Shown here piece by piece: positions 52,443-61,322 of a stretch of DNA of 64,000 nucleotides (its first letter is position 1; each line of letters starts with the position of its first letter). A program made the position numbers and the translations under genes. The notes beneath the pieces were generated by a model. It was not told the DNA's origin. It saw nothing but the letters and a program-made list of their open reading frames with translations, and did not search any database. The DNA is from UBA11574 sp963752565 (GTDB lineage Bacteria > Desulfobacterota > Desulfobacteria > Desulfobacterales > UBA11574), in the NCBI GenBank assembly GCA_963752565.1, contig CAVVZC010000007.1, forward strand, positions 62,001-126,000, given 5' to 3'.

Positions 52443-53060
52443 CTATGTTGTGAGGTCCGACACACTTTTGACCTTGAAGAAAACGGTCTTGCCTTCTTTT
52501 TCAATCATCCGGATGTGTTGCAGCGCTTTTCTAACTGTTTTTAAATGAACGGTCATTGTCAATTCGCTCCTTAATTGACGACATATTTTTGCATTGAATT
52601 TTTTTCGATAATAGGGTGCCGTGTCGCCGGTGGGTTTGATGGTAAAATCTTGGACCTTATCTTCAAAAGCGGTTTCAAAAGCAATGGCCATCATTATTTC
52701 ATCTAAATTCCAGATCTCTTTTTTCCCCTTGTTCCTGTAGTCGATGTCCACGAAAAATCCCACCTCATGTTTAGATCGAAGATCCTTTAACGGTAGAAGA
52801 TCCGTTTCGAAACGTTTTCGAAATAAAGTGGAAAAAGGCAATCCGATGAGTGGCGATCGGAACGCCGACCCCAGCATGATGGATTTTGAAAGATCGAAGT
52901 CGAGATAGGCGATTTGCTTTAACGAATTTAGATCAAACACATCGATCAGACATTTTCCTCTCAGAGTGAATACCAGGTCAACCGATACGGTTGAATGAAG
53001 GGCAAACCCCACCTGTTTTAAATCCCGATAATTAAAAATAAGCCATTTGGAGTTGTTCAT
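52443..53060 (-). CDS. Conserved hypothetical protein
   Basis: A 205-residue protein that I do not recognise. It starts NNSKWLIFNYRDLKQVGFAL and has basic beta-strand-like segments (FETDLLPLKDLRSKHEVGFF). It ends in a helix with RQLRSELTMTVHLKTVRKAL. There is no signal peptide or TM segment, and its composition is ordinary. It lies 90 bases downstream of pirin on the same strand and may be a late member of that operon. A ligand-binding or regulatory role cannot be judged. Confidence 0.6.
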   Translation of the reverse strand: MNNSKWLIFNYRDLKQVGFALHSTVSVDLVFTLRGKCLIDVFDLNSLKQIAYLDFDLSKSIMLGSAFRSPLIGLPFSTLFRKRFETDLLPLKDLRSKHEVGFFVDIDYRNKGKKEIWNLDEIMMAIAFETAFEDKVQDFTIKPTGDTAPYYRKKFNAKICRQLRSELTMTVHLKTVRKALQHIRMIEKEGKTVFFKVKSVSDLTT

Positions 53061-53149
53061 TTAGGGTTTCAGTATAAAGGTCACTTTTTATCATGGTGCC
53101 GAAGGACAATTCGCCAAAGACATATTTTGTCTTTAAAAAATTTATGTGA

Positions 53150-54064
53150 TCAAGTCGACTTGTGTTTGATAAATGTTCCGTTTTGGTATTCTTCAAAAGC
53201 CACCCGCAATTCTTCCTGGGTATTCATCACAATGGGACCGCGCCAGGCAACGGGCTCGTTGATGGGTTTTCCTGAAATAAAAAGAAACCTGACCGGTTTA
53301 TCTTCCGTGGATACCCGGATCGATTCTCCGTCATCAAACAGCACCAGCATTTCGTTTTCGATGAAAGGTTCGCTGTTCATTTCAAAATAACTGTCTCCCA
53401 CCACATCAAAGGTAAAGGGTTTCTTTCCATCACAGAAATATCCTTTTCCATCGATGACATAGGCAAACACCGTATGCCCTGCTTTTGTCGGATGTTCGTA
53501 TACTGAATTCGCGGGAACATGGATGTCTAAATATTCCGGATCGATGACAATGTCTTGGACCGGACCTGGAGTGCCGTTGATTCGACCGCAGATTATCTTG
53601 ATCTTGGTTCCGTTTTCCAATTGAAGCTCCGGGATTTGGCTGGATTTTATTTCCTGGTAACGGGGATTCATCATCTTGTGGGATGCCGGCAAATTCGCCC
53701 AGAGCTGAAATCCCAACATGATGCCATCGGAGTCGCCTTTCGGCATCTCCTGGTGAATAATGCCGTTTCCGGCCGTCATCCACTGCACATCTCCGGAGTC
53801 GATGATACCCTTGTTCCCCATGCTGTCACCATGTTCAACAGCCCCTCGAAGAACATAGGTGATGGTTTCGATCCCGCGATGGGGATGCCAGGGGAATCCT
53901 TTGATGAAATGCTCAGGAATCGTTGAACGGAAATCGTCCATCAGTAAAAAGGGGTCGAACTGCGGAACTTCACTAAATCCGAGGGCCCGTTTTAGATGGA
54001 CGCCTGCCCCTTCGATAACCGGTTTACTTCGAAACACTTTGTGAATTTTTCTTGACGAGCTCAT
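53150..54064 (-). CDS. Pirin family protein
   Basis: A 304-residue bicupin of the pirin family. The metal site is visible in FPWHPHRGIETITYVLRG (His60, His62) and NGIIHQEMPKG (His104, Glu106). The second cupin is degenerate. Family members act as quercetinases or as redox-sensitive regulators; both need iron or similar. The C-terminal FISGKPINEPVAWRGPIVMN is typical. The start lies three bases after the upstream PAS-LuxR regulator stop, so they share a transcript. The regulator probably controls this pair or the adjacent lipid locus. Confidence 0.92.
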   Translation of the reverse strand: MSSSRKIHKVFRSKPVIEGAGVHLKRALGFSEVPQFDPFLLMDDFRSTIPEHFIKGFPWHPHRGIETITYVLRGAVEHGDSMGNKGIIDSGDVQWMTAGNGIIHQEMPKGDSDGIMLGFQLWANLPASHKMMNPRYQEIKSSQIPELQLENGTKIKIICGRINGTPGPVQDIVIDPEYLDIHVPANSVYEHPTKAGHTVFAYVIDGKGYFCDGKKPFTFDVVGDSYFEMNSEPFIENEMLVLFDDGESIRVSTEDKPVRFLFISGKPINEPVAWRGPIVMNTQEELRVAFEEYQNGTFIKHKST

Positions 54065-54066
54065 TT

Positions 54067-54975
54067 TTATCCTCCGGTCATTGACATCAAATACGACCTC
54101 AAATTCATCTGTCTGTTTTTAAGACCGAATTTTTTGCGCAGGTTTTTTCGATGAAAATTGACGGTGGTTTCGGATATGGCCAGGATATCTGCAATTTCCT
54201 TGCTGCTCTTTCCGTCTTTGATCAAGGTGACCACTTTTATTTCCTGGGGGGTCAGAATAATTTGGGCATTTGAAAATTTTTGAAGGAGCGGGGAAATAAT
54301 ATCTTTCAGGTGATTTTCAATGATTTCAACGAGTGTCTTGTTTCTGGGTTTTAATGGAACTGCCTTTAACTTTTCAACATACGGCAAAACCAACACCTTA
54401 ACATTGGTCAATACATTTTTTTCAAGCGCTAGTTTGTCGTTTTCCCGCTGTTTGATTAGGACTTTCAGCGCAATATTGGCTTCCTCAAGGCTTTGCTTCT
54501 GTTCTTTTAGTTCTTCACGGCTTTCTCTTAACGCCTCTTCGCCAAGTTTTAAAGCTGTTATATCTTCATGACTAATGATGACCCGGACGGGTTTCGTATC
54601 AGACATTCGGATGGCCCGCATGTAGTACCAGTGACGGCTGTCCTTAAAATGGCAGGGATAATCAAATAGAAACTCCTTGGTATGGTCTTGGATAACCTGC
54701 CGAATCCCTTCTGCGATATCATGGGCATCTTGCGCATCCTCTCCTGTGGTGGCATTGCAGACCTCCAGGTAGTTCATTCCCCTGTAGTCAAAGTCTTCCG
54801 GCATGCCGTTTTTAATAGAATAGGTGTTCCATGCGCGATTGGTTTCAAGGATCACACCGTTTTTATCCAGAATGGCGATGTGTGCAGAGAGCGAATTAAT
54901 TACAGCTCTGGCCAGTTCTTCGGAAAAATTCAAAGGTTCAATATGGGGCTTGGCTTCCTGCGGCTGGTTTTTCAT
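54067..54975 (-). CDS. PAS domain-LuxR type transcriptional regulator
   Basis: A 302-residue regulator. A PAS fold lies at about residues 20-150 (INSLSAHIAILDKNGVILET, then RHWYYMRAIRMSDTKPVRVI). A coiled coil follows (LREELKEQKQSLEEANI), then an HTH LuxR domain at the C-terminus (LTPQEIKVVTLIKDGKSSKE, IADILAISETTVNFHRKNLR). The PAS could sense redox or a small molecule. There is no phosphate receiver domain. I start at 54975 because GGGAG lies eight bases upstream. It precedes pirin. The target genes are unknown; the adjacent divergent lipid locus is a reasonable guess. Confidence 0.88.
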   Translation of the reverse strand: MKNQPQEAKPHIEPLNFSEELARAVINSLSAHIAILDKNGVILETNRAWNTYSIKNGMPEDFDYRGMNYLEVCNATTGEDAQDAHDIAEGIRQVIQDHTKEFLFDYPCHFKDSRHWYYMRAIRMSDTKPVRVIISHEDITALKLGEEALRESREELKEQKQSLEEANIALKVLIKQRENDKLALEKNVLTNVKVLVLPYVEKLKAVPLKPRNKTLVEIIENHLKDIISPLLQKFSNAQIILTPQEIKVVTLIKDGKSSKEIADILAISETTVNFHRKNLRKKFGLKNRQMNLRSYLMSMTGG

Positions 54976-55129
54976 ATGTGTACTCCCTGATTCGAACAAT
55001 TAAAATATTTTGTAATTTATAAAGTTTCAAGATTGTCTTTGCAAGATCAGGTAATATATTACTCCAATACATAGGTCATTGTAAAGTGGAACATGAAGTT
55101 CTAATTTCAGACTTGTCCGGGTCAACAGA

Positions 55130-55591
55130 TTATTCGATAATGTCTTTATGCCGGAGTTTTTTTCTGAGGTTTTCAACACGACGACGGTTAACACCGAAGT
55201 CTGAATAGCCGATTCTGGAGGCCGAACGAATGTGAATAATGCCGGTAGAGGGGGTTAAATGGAGCGTGAGGTCATCAATAAATCGAAAAATCATGCTCCT
55301 GCATTCTGCATGAATATCGCTGTTATCTGCTGAAACTATTTTTGTTCGGGGCAGTGAGCCAACCGTTTTTTGAACAATTTCCCAGCTTGTTTCAGGATCT
55401 TTTTTTAACTTAAAGGGCTCAATTCGATGTTTTGGATTTTTTGCTAATGACGACAGACAATTGGGCGTATCCGGGCAATCCAAGAACCCCGATGATTCGC
55501 TATTGTGACGTTCCGTAGGGTTTCCGGAACATCCCCATAGGATAGTAACAAGCATCAAAGACCCAATGAAAACTTTGAGATTTTTTTTCAT
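55130..55591 (-). CDS. DUF1499 lipoprotein
   Basis: A 153-residue lipoprotein: KVFIGSLMLVTILWGC, the lipobox cysteine at about residue 19. The DUF1499 core follows (LDCPDTPNCLSSLAKNPKHR, with cysteines, and then ETSWEIVQKTVGSLPRTKIV, IIHIRSASRIGYSDFGVNRR and RVENLRKKL). I start at 55591. The longer upstream frame overlaps the DUF2177 gene. DUF1499 proteins are found beside lipid- and envelope-related genes, as here. Function unknown. Confidence 0.85.
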   Translation of the reverse strand: MKKNLKVFIGSLMLVTILWGCSGNPTERHNSESSGFLDCPDTPNCLSSLAKNPKHRIEPFKLKKDPETSWEIVQKTVGSLPRTKIVSADNSDIHAECRSMIFRFIDDLTLHLTPSTGIIHIRSASRIGYSDFGVNRRRVENLRKKLRHKDIIE

Positions 55592-55608
55592 TTCTTTGCC
55601 ATTACCTT

Positions 55609-56013
55609 TTATGAAAGCCATTTCGCAATCAAAAAACTTAACGAAGCGACTATGGAACAGAGAAAAACGCCCCACAAAATATCAACCATCACCACCTTTA
55701 GCGGCCAATTCTTTATGGTGGCCATATTTGTCAAATCGTATGTTGCGTAAGTGAAAAAACCGTACAAACTGCCCCACAAAAGCGCTTTTCCCAATGAATT
55801 TTTTTCTAATGCCGGCACAACAGCAAAAATAAGAATACCTACAATATACAGCAAATAAAAGCTGATTGCCGCCGACCAGTTCACATCCGGACTAAGTATA
55901 AATCCAAGATTGTTTCGATAAAACTTTTTTGCAACAAATCCCAGCCAAATAATATCAACGGCGAAAAATACTGGTACAGTCAATGCATAAAGTTTTAGGT
56001 AGTCGATGATAAT
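55609..56013 (-). CDS. DUF2177 membrane protein, start irregular
   Basis: A roughly 134-residue four-TM protein of DUF2177 (FFAVDIIWLGFVAKKFYRNN, AISFYLLYIVGILIFAVVPA, LYGFFTYATYDLTNMATIKN and WGVFLCSIVASLSFLI). The family motifs IDxxWLG, YATYDLTNxAT and WG are present. In-frame homology (DYLKLYA) extends upstream to 56013, but no ATG, GTG or TTG is there, only ATT or ATC before a TGA. The ATG at 56017 with AGGGGTGACAG before it is one base out of frame. Either a one-base error or a rare start explains this. It belongs to the lipid modification locus. Confidence 0.8.
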   Translation of the reverse strand: MIIDYLKLYALTVPVFFAVDIIWLGFVAKKFYRNNLGFILSPDVNWSAAISFYLLYIVGILIFAVVPALEKNSLGKALLWGSLYGFFTYATYDLTNMATIKNWPLKVVMVDILWGVFLCSIVASLSFLIAKWLS

Positions 56014-56349
56014 TCATTCTGTCACCCCTGTGGCTTACCCGGAGCTGAAATCTACCAATCATATAGGATATTGAAGCGAAGCGATACCACAATTTTTAGG
56101 CACTTTAGCTCACTTTAGGCATTTTAAACTTTCGCATGAATAGAAAGGATAAATCAAGATATAATTAAGCTATCGTGTTTAGGAACATAAATAATTAGCT
56201 AAAAATAATAGGTATTACCTATTACTGTACGCCAATATTACTCGTATTGAATATTCTATAAACGTGAGTATTATTACTCATAGTTGTTTATTTTCAGATT
56301 TACAAAACTAATGTTTATTAAAATCAAAAACACATTGAGGAACGGATTC
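56014..56349. other. Divergent intergenic region of the lipid modification locus
   Basis: This 336-base region lies between DUF2177 (minus) and the chalcone-isomerase-like gene (plus). It holds the palindrome at 56206-56224 and a pair of TATTACTC words at about 56236 and 56272 that may be operator half-sites. The sequence is AT-rich and must contain divergent promoters. Confidence 0.5.
56206..56224. promoter_or_regulatory. 19-bp palindrome in divergent promoter region (operator candidate)
   Basis: TAATAGGTA, one spacer base, then TACCTATTA: a perfect 9-bp inverted repeat. Position between divergent lipid-locus genes favours a regulator site. The binding protein is not known; the PAS-LuxR regulator nearby is only a candidate. 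Confidence 0.5.
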
Positions 56350-56922
56350 ATGAAACATTTTGTATTTAAAATAATAATTTTATCAGTGATAACATCGATC
56401 AGCATAGCACCCAATGTAAGTGGAGCAGAAATCGAAGGGGTGCATTTTGAAAACACCTACGAGACAGACGGGGTTAGATTAAAGATTCAAGGAACAGGAC
56501 TGCTTCGGTATCTCGGTTTTATCAAAGCCTATGTCGGTGCGCTTTACCTGGAAGAGGGGAGTTCTATAGAGGATGTTCTTTCTGACAAACCCAAACGCTT
56601 GGAGGTTGAGTATTTCCATGCCTTAAAAGGGGAAGATTTCGGGATTTCTACAAACAAAGTGATTGCAAAGAACACGGATGCACTAACCTTGGAAAAAATT
56701 CGACCACAAATCGATTATCACAACTCACTTTATGAAGATGTTCAACCTGGAGATCGGTATTCATTGACATATATCCCGGGAAGGGGCACAGAACTGGCAT
56801 TAAACGGAAGAACCAAGGGCATTATCAAGGGTGCTGATTTTGCGTCCGCGCTCTTTTCGATGTGGTTGGGGGAATTCCCCATGAACGAACCGTTTAAAAA
56901 GCAATTGTTGGGGTTAAAATGA
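56350..56922 (+). CDS. Exported chalcone isomerase-like protein
   Basis: A 190-residue periplasmic protein of the chalcone-isomerase-like fold. A signal peptide covers about residues 1-26 (FKIIILSVITSISIAPNVSG). The core reads TGLLRYLGFIKAYVGALYLE, RLEVEYFHALKGEDFG and GTELALNGRTKGIIKGADFA, then SALFSMWLGEFPMNEPFKKQ, the family pattern. In bacteria this fold often binds fatty acids rather than flavonoids. The start at 56350 fits the signal peptide. The stop overlaps the MFS start by four bases (ATGA), so the genes are coupled. Confidence 0.87.
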   Translation: MKHFVFKIIILSVITSISIAPNVSGAEIEGVHFENTYETDGVRLKIQGTGLLRYLGFIKAYVGALYLEEGSSIEDVLSDKPKRLEVEYFHALKGEDFGISTNKVIAKNTDALTLEKIRPQIDYHNSLYEDVQPGDRYSLTYIPGRGTELALNGRTKGIIKGADFASALFSMWLGEFPMNEPFKKQLLGLK

Positions 56923-58322
56923 AAGCTGTAGCCCGAAAATCTATTCCGTTTCATAAAAAGATTGCCTATGCTGCACCGGCTTATGCACTAGCAGTAGTCG
57001 GCATACCGATTTATGTTTACATACCAAAATTTTATACGGATGTTATCGGGATCAACGTTATGGTGATGGGCTATGTTCTCCTAGGTGTTCGAATTTTCGA
57101 TGCCATAACGGATCCCGCCATAGGCTTCATTTCCGATCGAACCAAGACCCCGTTCGGTAGAAGACGGCCGTTTATCGCAGGTGGATCGTTCTTTGTTGCA
57201 CTGTCAATGTACCTTTTATTTAACCCGCCAGAAGCGTCTGCATATTTTTCTGCCCTATGGTTCGGTGTATGTATTTTTGCTTTGTTTTTTTTCTGGACAC
57301 TGGTCAGTGTGCCTTATGAATCTTTGGGCCCTGAAATTACCTTTGACTATAATGAACGTATTTCTTTATTTGGAGTGCGGGACGGTTTTTTGATTGCCGG
57401 AACACTCGCTGCTGCAAGTTCGCCGGCTATGGTGGAATGGCTGTTTAATCTCTCAAATACCGCTCAGGGAGAACGGGCCAAATTTTTCTGGATGGCCGTA
57501 ATTTATGCGCCTCTCGTTGTCGGTTTTTCATGGTGGTGTGTGCTTTCCATAAAAGAGTTGCCTCACAAACGTGTAAACCGTCCTTTGGGGGTTGTAAAGG
57601 GACTACGGCAAACAGGTCGCAACCGACCGTTTGTCATTCTCCTCATTGCCTACACCATAAGTGCCATCGGGAATAATTTGCCGGCCACGTTGATTCTTTT
57701 TTACGTAGAGTATGTATTGCAATCAAAATTGGCAGACTTTTTTTTGATGATATACTTTGTTACCGGTATTGTTTTCCTTCCAGGATGGATTTCGATTTCA
57801 CGCAAGATTGGCAAAAAACCGGCTTGGTTGGCGTCCATGGCCATAAATACGGGCGCTTTTTTCGGTGTTTTTTTTCTTGGCCCTGGGGATGCAGTGATCT
57901 ACGGGGTGCTGGTGTTTTTATCCGGAATCGGTTTCGGTGCCACCTTGGCGATTCCATCTGCCATACAGGCCGACGTCATCGACTATGATGAATGGTTAAC
58001 CGGTGAAAGACGTGAAGGACAATATATCGGTTTGTGGTCGATTTCAAAAAAGCTCGCAGCGGCAGTCGGTATCGGTGCCGGACTTTCAATTCTTGGTGCA
58101 GCAGGCTACACGCCCAATGTGGAACAATCTGAACAGGTAAAATTAGTTTTACGGACACTTTATGCATTGGTGCCGTCCGTTTGTAATTTGATTGCCATTT
58201 TAATTGCGCTGGCTTATCCGATCAGCGGCAAGGTTCATGAAAACATACGAAAAGCCATTGATGATCGAAACAAAGGCATCTTAGTAATCAATCCCATAAA
58301 ACCAATGTCTTCGACGGTCTGA
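56919..58322 (+). CDS. GPH-type MFS transporter
   Basis: A 467-residue, twelve-TM transporter of the glycoside-pentoside-hexuronide type (MelB-like). The signature DAITDPAIGFISDRTKTPFG, RRRPFIAGGS is visible near residue 55-85. IVKxIPY-like segments and a second-half WLTGERREGQYIGLWSISKK at about 355 follow the MFS_2 pattern. Members in lipid loci are thought to move lipids or lysophospholipids rather than sugars. It is coupled to the chalcone-isomerase-like gene. The substrate is not known. Confidence 0.9.
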   Translation: MKAVARKSIPFHKKIAYAAPAYALAVVGIPIYVYIPKFYTDVIGINVMVMGYVLLGVRIFDAITDPAIGFISDRTKTPFGRRRPFIAGGSFFVALSMYLLFNPPEASAYFSALWFGVCIFALFFFWTLVSVPYESLGPEITFDYNERISLFGVRDGFLIAGTLAAASSPAMVEWLFNLSNTAQGERAKFFWMAVIYAPLVVGFSWWCVLSIKELPHKRVNRPLGVVKGLRQTGRNRPFVILLIAYTISAIGNNLPATLILFYVEYVLQSKLADFFLMIYFVTGIVFLPGWISISRKIGKKPAWLASMAINTGAFFGVFFLGPGDAVIYGVLVFLSGIGFGATLAIPSAIQADVIDYDEWLTGERREGQYIGLWSISKKLAAAVGIGAGLSILGAAGYTPNVEQSEQVKLVLRTLYALVPSVCNLIAILIALAYPISGKVHENIRKAIDDRNKGILVINPIKPMSSTV

Positions 58323-58394
58323 AGATGGAACTTAAACTTTGCACCCGTTGATTGATGAGTAGCCTATAAATTAAGAGCAGGGGGAGAGATGAAC

Positions 58395-59190
58395 ATGGAA
58401 CATCTAATTTTTATATTCAGCCTCAATTTGGCTGCCGTTATCTTGATGATGACTATCGGATGGCTTACTCAGCCTTGTTCTTAAAAACGTCACGGTGGTA
58501 GATAGCTTGTGGGGATTGGGATTTGTTATGATTGCCTGGACAACCTTTTTTTTGACGGAGGGTTTTTTAGGACGAAAGCTGTTAATCGCATTTCTGGTAA
58601 CGTTTTGGGGTGTAAGACTGAGTATTTATCTGACGTGGCGCAACTGGGGGAGGGGGGAGGATCCCAGATATGGTTTGTGGCGTGAAAAGAGCGGTAAACA
58701 TTTCTGGATCATGAGCCTTTTTAAGGTGTTTTTGCTCCAGTCTGTATTTTTGTGGGCGATTTCCGTTTCAATTCAGTACGGAATGGCGTCTAAGACACCG
58801 GAAATGATCACCTGGCTGGATTTGAGCGGCTTAATCCTTTGGGGGGTCGGTTTTATATTTGAAGCTGCTGGTGATTGGCAGTTGGCAGTATTTAAATCCA
58901 ACCCCGCCAATAAGGGAAAAGTCATGGATCGGGGATTGTGGGCCTATACCCGACATCCCAATTATTTTGGTGAATGTCTCATGTGGTGGGGGATTTTTCT
59001 CATTGCATTTTCAGCACCAAACAGCTGGTGGACCGTTTTAAGTCCGCTAATCATCACTGCGGTGCTGTTGAAAATGACAGGGATTCCACTCACTGAAAAA
59101 ACCATTGTAATTCATCGACCGGGTTACAAAGAATATATTCGGCGTACCAATGCGTTTATTCCCTGGTTTCCAAAAGCTAAGAATAAATAA
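58395..59190 (+). pseudogene. DUF1295 (steroid 5-alpha-reductase-like) gene with a frameshift
   Basis: The first frame from ATG 58395 (GGGGGAGAG upstream) gives HLIFIFSLNLAAVILMMTIG, WLTQPCS and stop at 58484. One base over, LLSLVLKNVTVVDSLWGLGF continues to 59190 with the DUF1295 core: RLSIYLTWRNWGRGEDPRYG, LWREKSGKHFWIMSLFKVFL, then MDRGLWAYTRHPNYFGECLM WWG and GYKEYIRRTNAFIPWFPK. Joined, they form a normal six-TM protein. The shift lies at about 58460-58470. An error in the sequence is as likely as real decay. DUF1295 proteins reduce or modify lipids, and the gene belongs to the lipid locus. Confidence 0.85.
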
Positions 59191-59259
59191 GATGTTTGAT
59201 GGACTCAGCAAACAATATAGTTAAAACGGGTTTTTATGGAGCCAGGTGAGGTGTGTTGA

Positions 59260-60540
59260 TCAGACCAGAGGGGGAAGCAACGGTTCCCGTCTACACATGG
59301 GCTTGGTCAAAAGCATTTGAACATCCCCAATATATCTTTCCGCAAAGCCCGCCTCACAATAGCAAAAATAATATTCCCACATTCTAATAAATGCTTCCGA
59401 AAATCCCATTTCACGAACGTCATCAATGTGATCAAGAAATCGTTTTCGCCATTCGGCAAGTGTTCGGACATAGTGTGGTGTGATATCCTCAAGATGAAAC
59501 AGCTTCAGATTGGTCTTACGGGCTATGGAACTCATAATAGCATGGATCGAGGGAATACAGCTGCCCGGAAAGATATACCGCTTGGAGAAATCGACTGAGC
59601 GTTTATGAGCGTCAAACATCTGATCAACAATGGTGATGGCCTGAAGAAGCATCATGCCGTTCGCCTTGAGCAACCGACTACAAATTTGAAAAAACGTATT
59701 CAGATACTGATGGCCGACCGCTTCGATCATCTCAATGGAGACCAGTTTGTCAAATTTGCCGTCAAGAAGTCGATAATCCTTGCGAAGCAATCTGATTCGA
59801 TGAGACAAACCGGATACCGCGATACGTTTTTCGGCCAAAGCATACTGTTCGTCGGAAATGGTCGTGGATGTCACGCGACATCCGTAATTTTTTGCAGCAT
59901 GTATGGAAAAACCGCCCCATCCACCGCCGATTTCGATGACATGGTCACCGGGATGAAGCTGGAGTTTGCGGCAGATTCGATCGTATTTTGCTATGGAAGC
60001 CGCTTCCAGCGTACTGTTTTCATGCTCAAAAATGCCGCAGGAGTAGGTCAATGTTTTATCCAGAAAAACCCTATAGAAATCGTTTCCCAGATCGTAATGG
60101 GCAACGATATTTTCTTTGCTCCCTTTCAAGGTATTGCGTCGAAAGTAGTGATACAATCTATGAACAGGGTCAGAGAGCCAAGACCAGCCTTTGTCCATTT
60201 TTTCCATCTTTTGCCAATTCAAAATCAACAGGCGAATGACATTGGTCAGATGGGATGCTGACCACAGTCCGGCCATATAGGCTTCAGCAGAACCGATGCT
60301 GCCCCCAAAAACGGTACTCGTATAAAATCGTGGATGATGCACATGAATGGTCGCCTGCAAAGAATCCCCTTTTAATGATTGACCAAATTGGACCTGCTGA
60401 TTTTTTTCGATCAGGGTAAGCCTTCCTATCTTAAAATCTTTCATCAGCACGAAAAAAAGTTTACGGGATAGTCTGTCGATAAACGTTTCCCGAAGAAATT
60501 CCAGGGCAGATACTTTATATGGTATGAATGTTTCCGTCAT
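59260..60540 (-). CDS. cfa: Cyclopropane-fatty-acyl-phospholipid synthase family
   Basis: A 426-residue SAM-dependent enzyme that adds a methylene or methyl group to unsaturated fatty acids in membrane phospholipids. The SAM site is HVIEIGGGWGGFSIHA at about 200-215; VAHYDLGNDFYRVFLDKTLT and YSCGIFE lie before it. SIEMIEAVGHQYLNTFF and the late CYCEAGFAERYIGD are typical; the second cysteine (Cys395) aligns with the active-site Cys354 of E. coli Cfa. It overlaps DUF1365 by four bases. Members in such loci sometimes act on 11-methyl or furan fatty acid synthesis, so the exact product is open. Confidence 0.94.
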   Translation of the reverse strand: MTETFIPYKVSALEFLRETFIDRLSRKLFFVLMKDFKIGRLTLIEKNQQVQFGQSLKGDSLQATIHVHHPRFYTSTVFGGSIGSAEAYMAGLWSASHLTNVIRLLILNWQKMEKMDKGWSWLSDPVHRLYHYFRRNTLKGSKENIVAHYDLGNDFYRVFLDKTLTYSCGIFEHENSTLEAASIAKYDRICRKLQLHPGDHVIEIGGGWGGFSIHAAKNYGCRVTSTTISDEQYALAEKRIAVSGLSHRIRLLRKDYRLLDGKFDKLVSIEMIEAVGHQYLNTFFQICSRLLKANGMMLLQAITIVDQMFDAHKRSVDFSKRYIFPGSCIPSIHAIMSSIARKTNLKLFHLEDITPHYVRTLAEWRKRFLDHIDDVREMGFSEAFIRMWEYYFCYCEAGFAERYIGDVQMLLTKPMCRREPLLPPLV

Positions 60541-61322
60541 GGGTCATTTCCTCTATATGACATTGATCTTTTTTTGGGATGCGTAAAAAATGGGGTGTTT
60601 TTCAGCAGCAGACGCAGTGCCTGAAAGTAGATCATTGTGGTCACTTTCATGGTCATTAACGGGTATTTCATAAGCACGCGGGTTAATTCTTTATGGCTGA
60701 TGGGTCGCCTTTTCAGCATTAGACTGGCATCGAACAGCTTTTCACCTTTTTCGATATCGATCATGTGAACGCGAATTATTTCGCCGGGCACACGAATTCG
60801 CCAGTCGCAGAGGATATCCATATCAATAAACGGTGACACATGAAAAATCTTTTTGAAACGATAGCGACGCCAATGATTAACGGAGTGTTCATTGTGCGTA
60901 TCATCGAGCACATAACAATGGCGCTCCCCCCAGGGGGTGTTGTGGATTTCAACCACAATGGTTTCGACCCTGATATCAGAAGCGTCGTAGCAGTAATAAA
61001 AACTGGCCGGATTAAAGCAATATCCAAAATATCTTAAGTGGGTCAGCAGTCGAATCGGCCCGGCCGGTCGGTTCCCAAGGCGCGTTTGAACAAGATCCCG
61101 AACAGCGGTGTCAATGGGCACAAAAGGATCGCCAAAATGATCTTTTCGGCGAAAATAAGCAACATTCCATCGCTGGTATGACCACAGGGGGTGATTATCG
61201 AAAAGTGTGGGGAGTTCCTTGAGGTCGAGAAACATAAAAAAGAGGCGGTATTGAAACATGTTTGGCCGGGGACTGAAGCGCCGATGCCTTACAGAGCCTT
61301 CATATATAGCGCTTTTTATCAT
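60537..61322 (-). CDS. DUF1365 protein
   Basis: A 261-residue DUF1365 protein. Typical features: SAIYEGSVRHRRFSPRPNMF at the start, YRLFFMFLDLKELPTLFDNH, DPFVPIDTAVRDLVQTRLG, IRLLTHLRYFGYCFNPASFY and YCYDASDIRVETIVVEIHN, then PWGERHCYVLD. The function of the family is unknown, but it nearly always sits between the FAD oxidoreductase and cyclopropane synthase genes. The start is the ATG at 61322, which overlaps the FAD gene stop by four bases (ATGA) and has GGGAAAA upstream. All three genes are coupled. Confidence 0.92.
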   Translation of the reverse strand: MIKSAIYEGSVRHRRFSPRPNMFQYRLFFMFLDLKELPTLFDNHPLWSYQRWNVAYFRRKDHFGDPFVPIDTAVRDLVQTRLGNRPAGPIRLLTHLRYFGYCFNPASFYYCYDASDIRVETIVVEIHNTPWGERHCYVLDDTHNEHSVNHWRRYRFKKIFHVSPFIDMDILCDWRIRVPGEIIRVHMIDIEKGEKLFDASLMLKRRPISHKELTRVLMKYPLMTMKVTTMIYFQALRLLLKNTPFFTHPKKRSMSYRGNDP

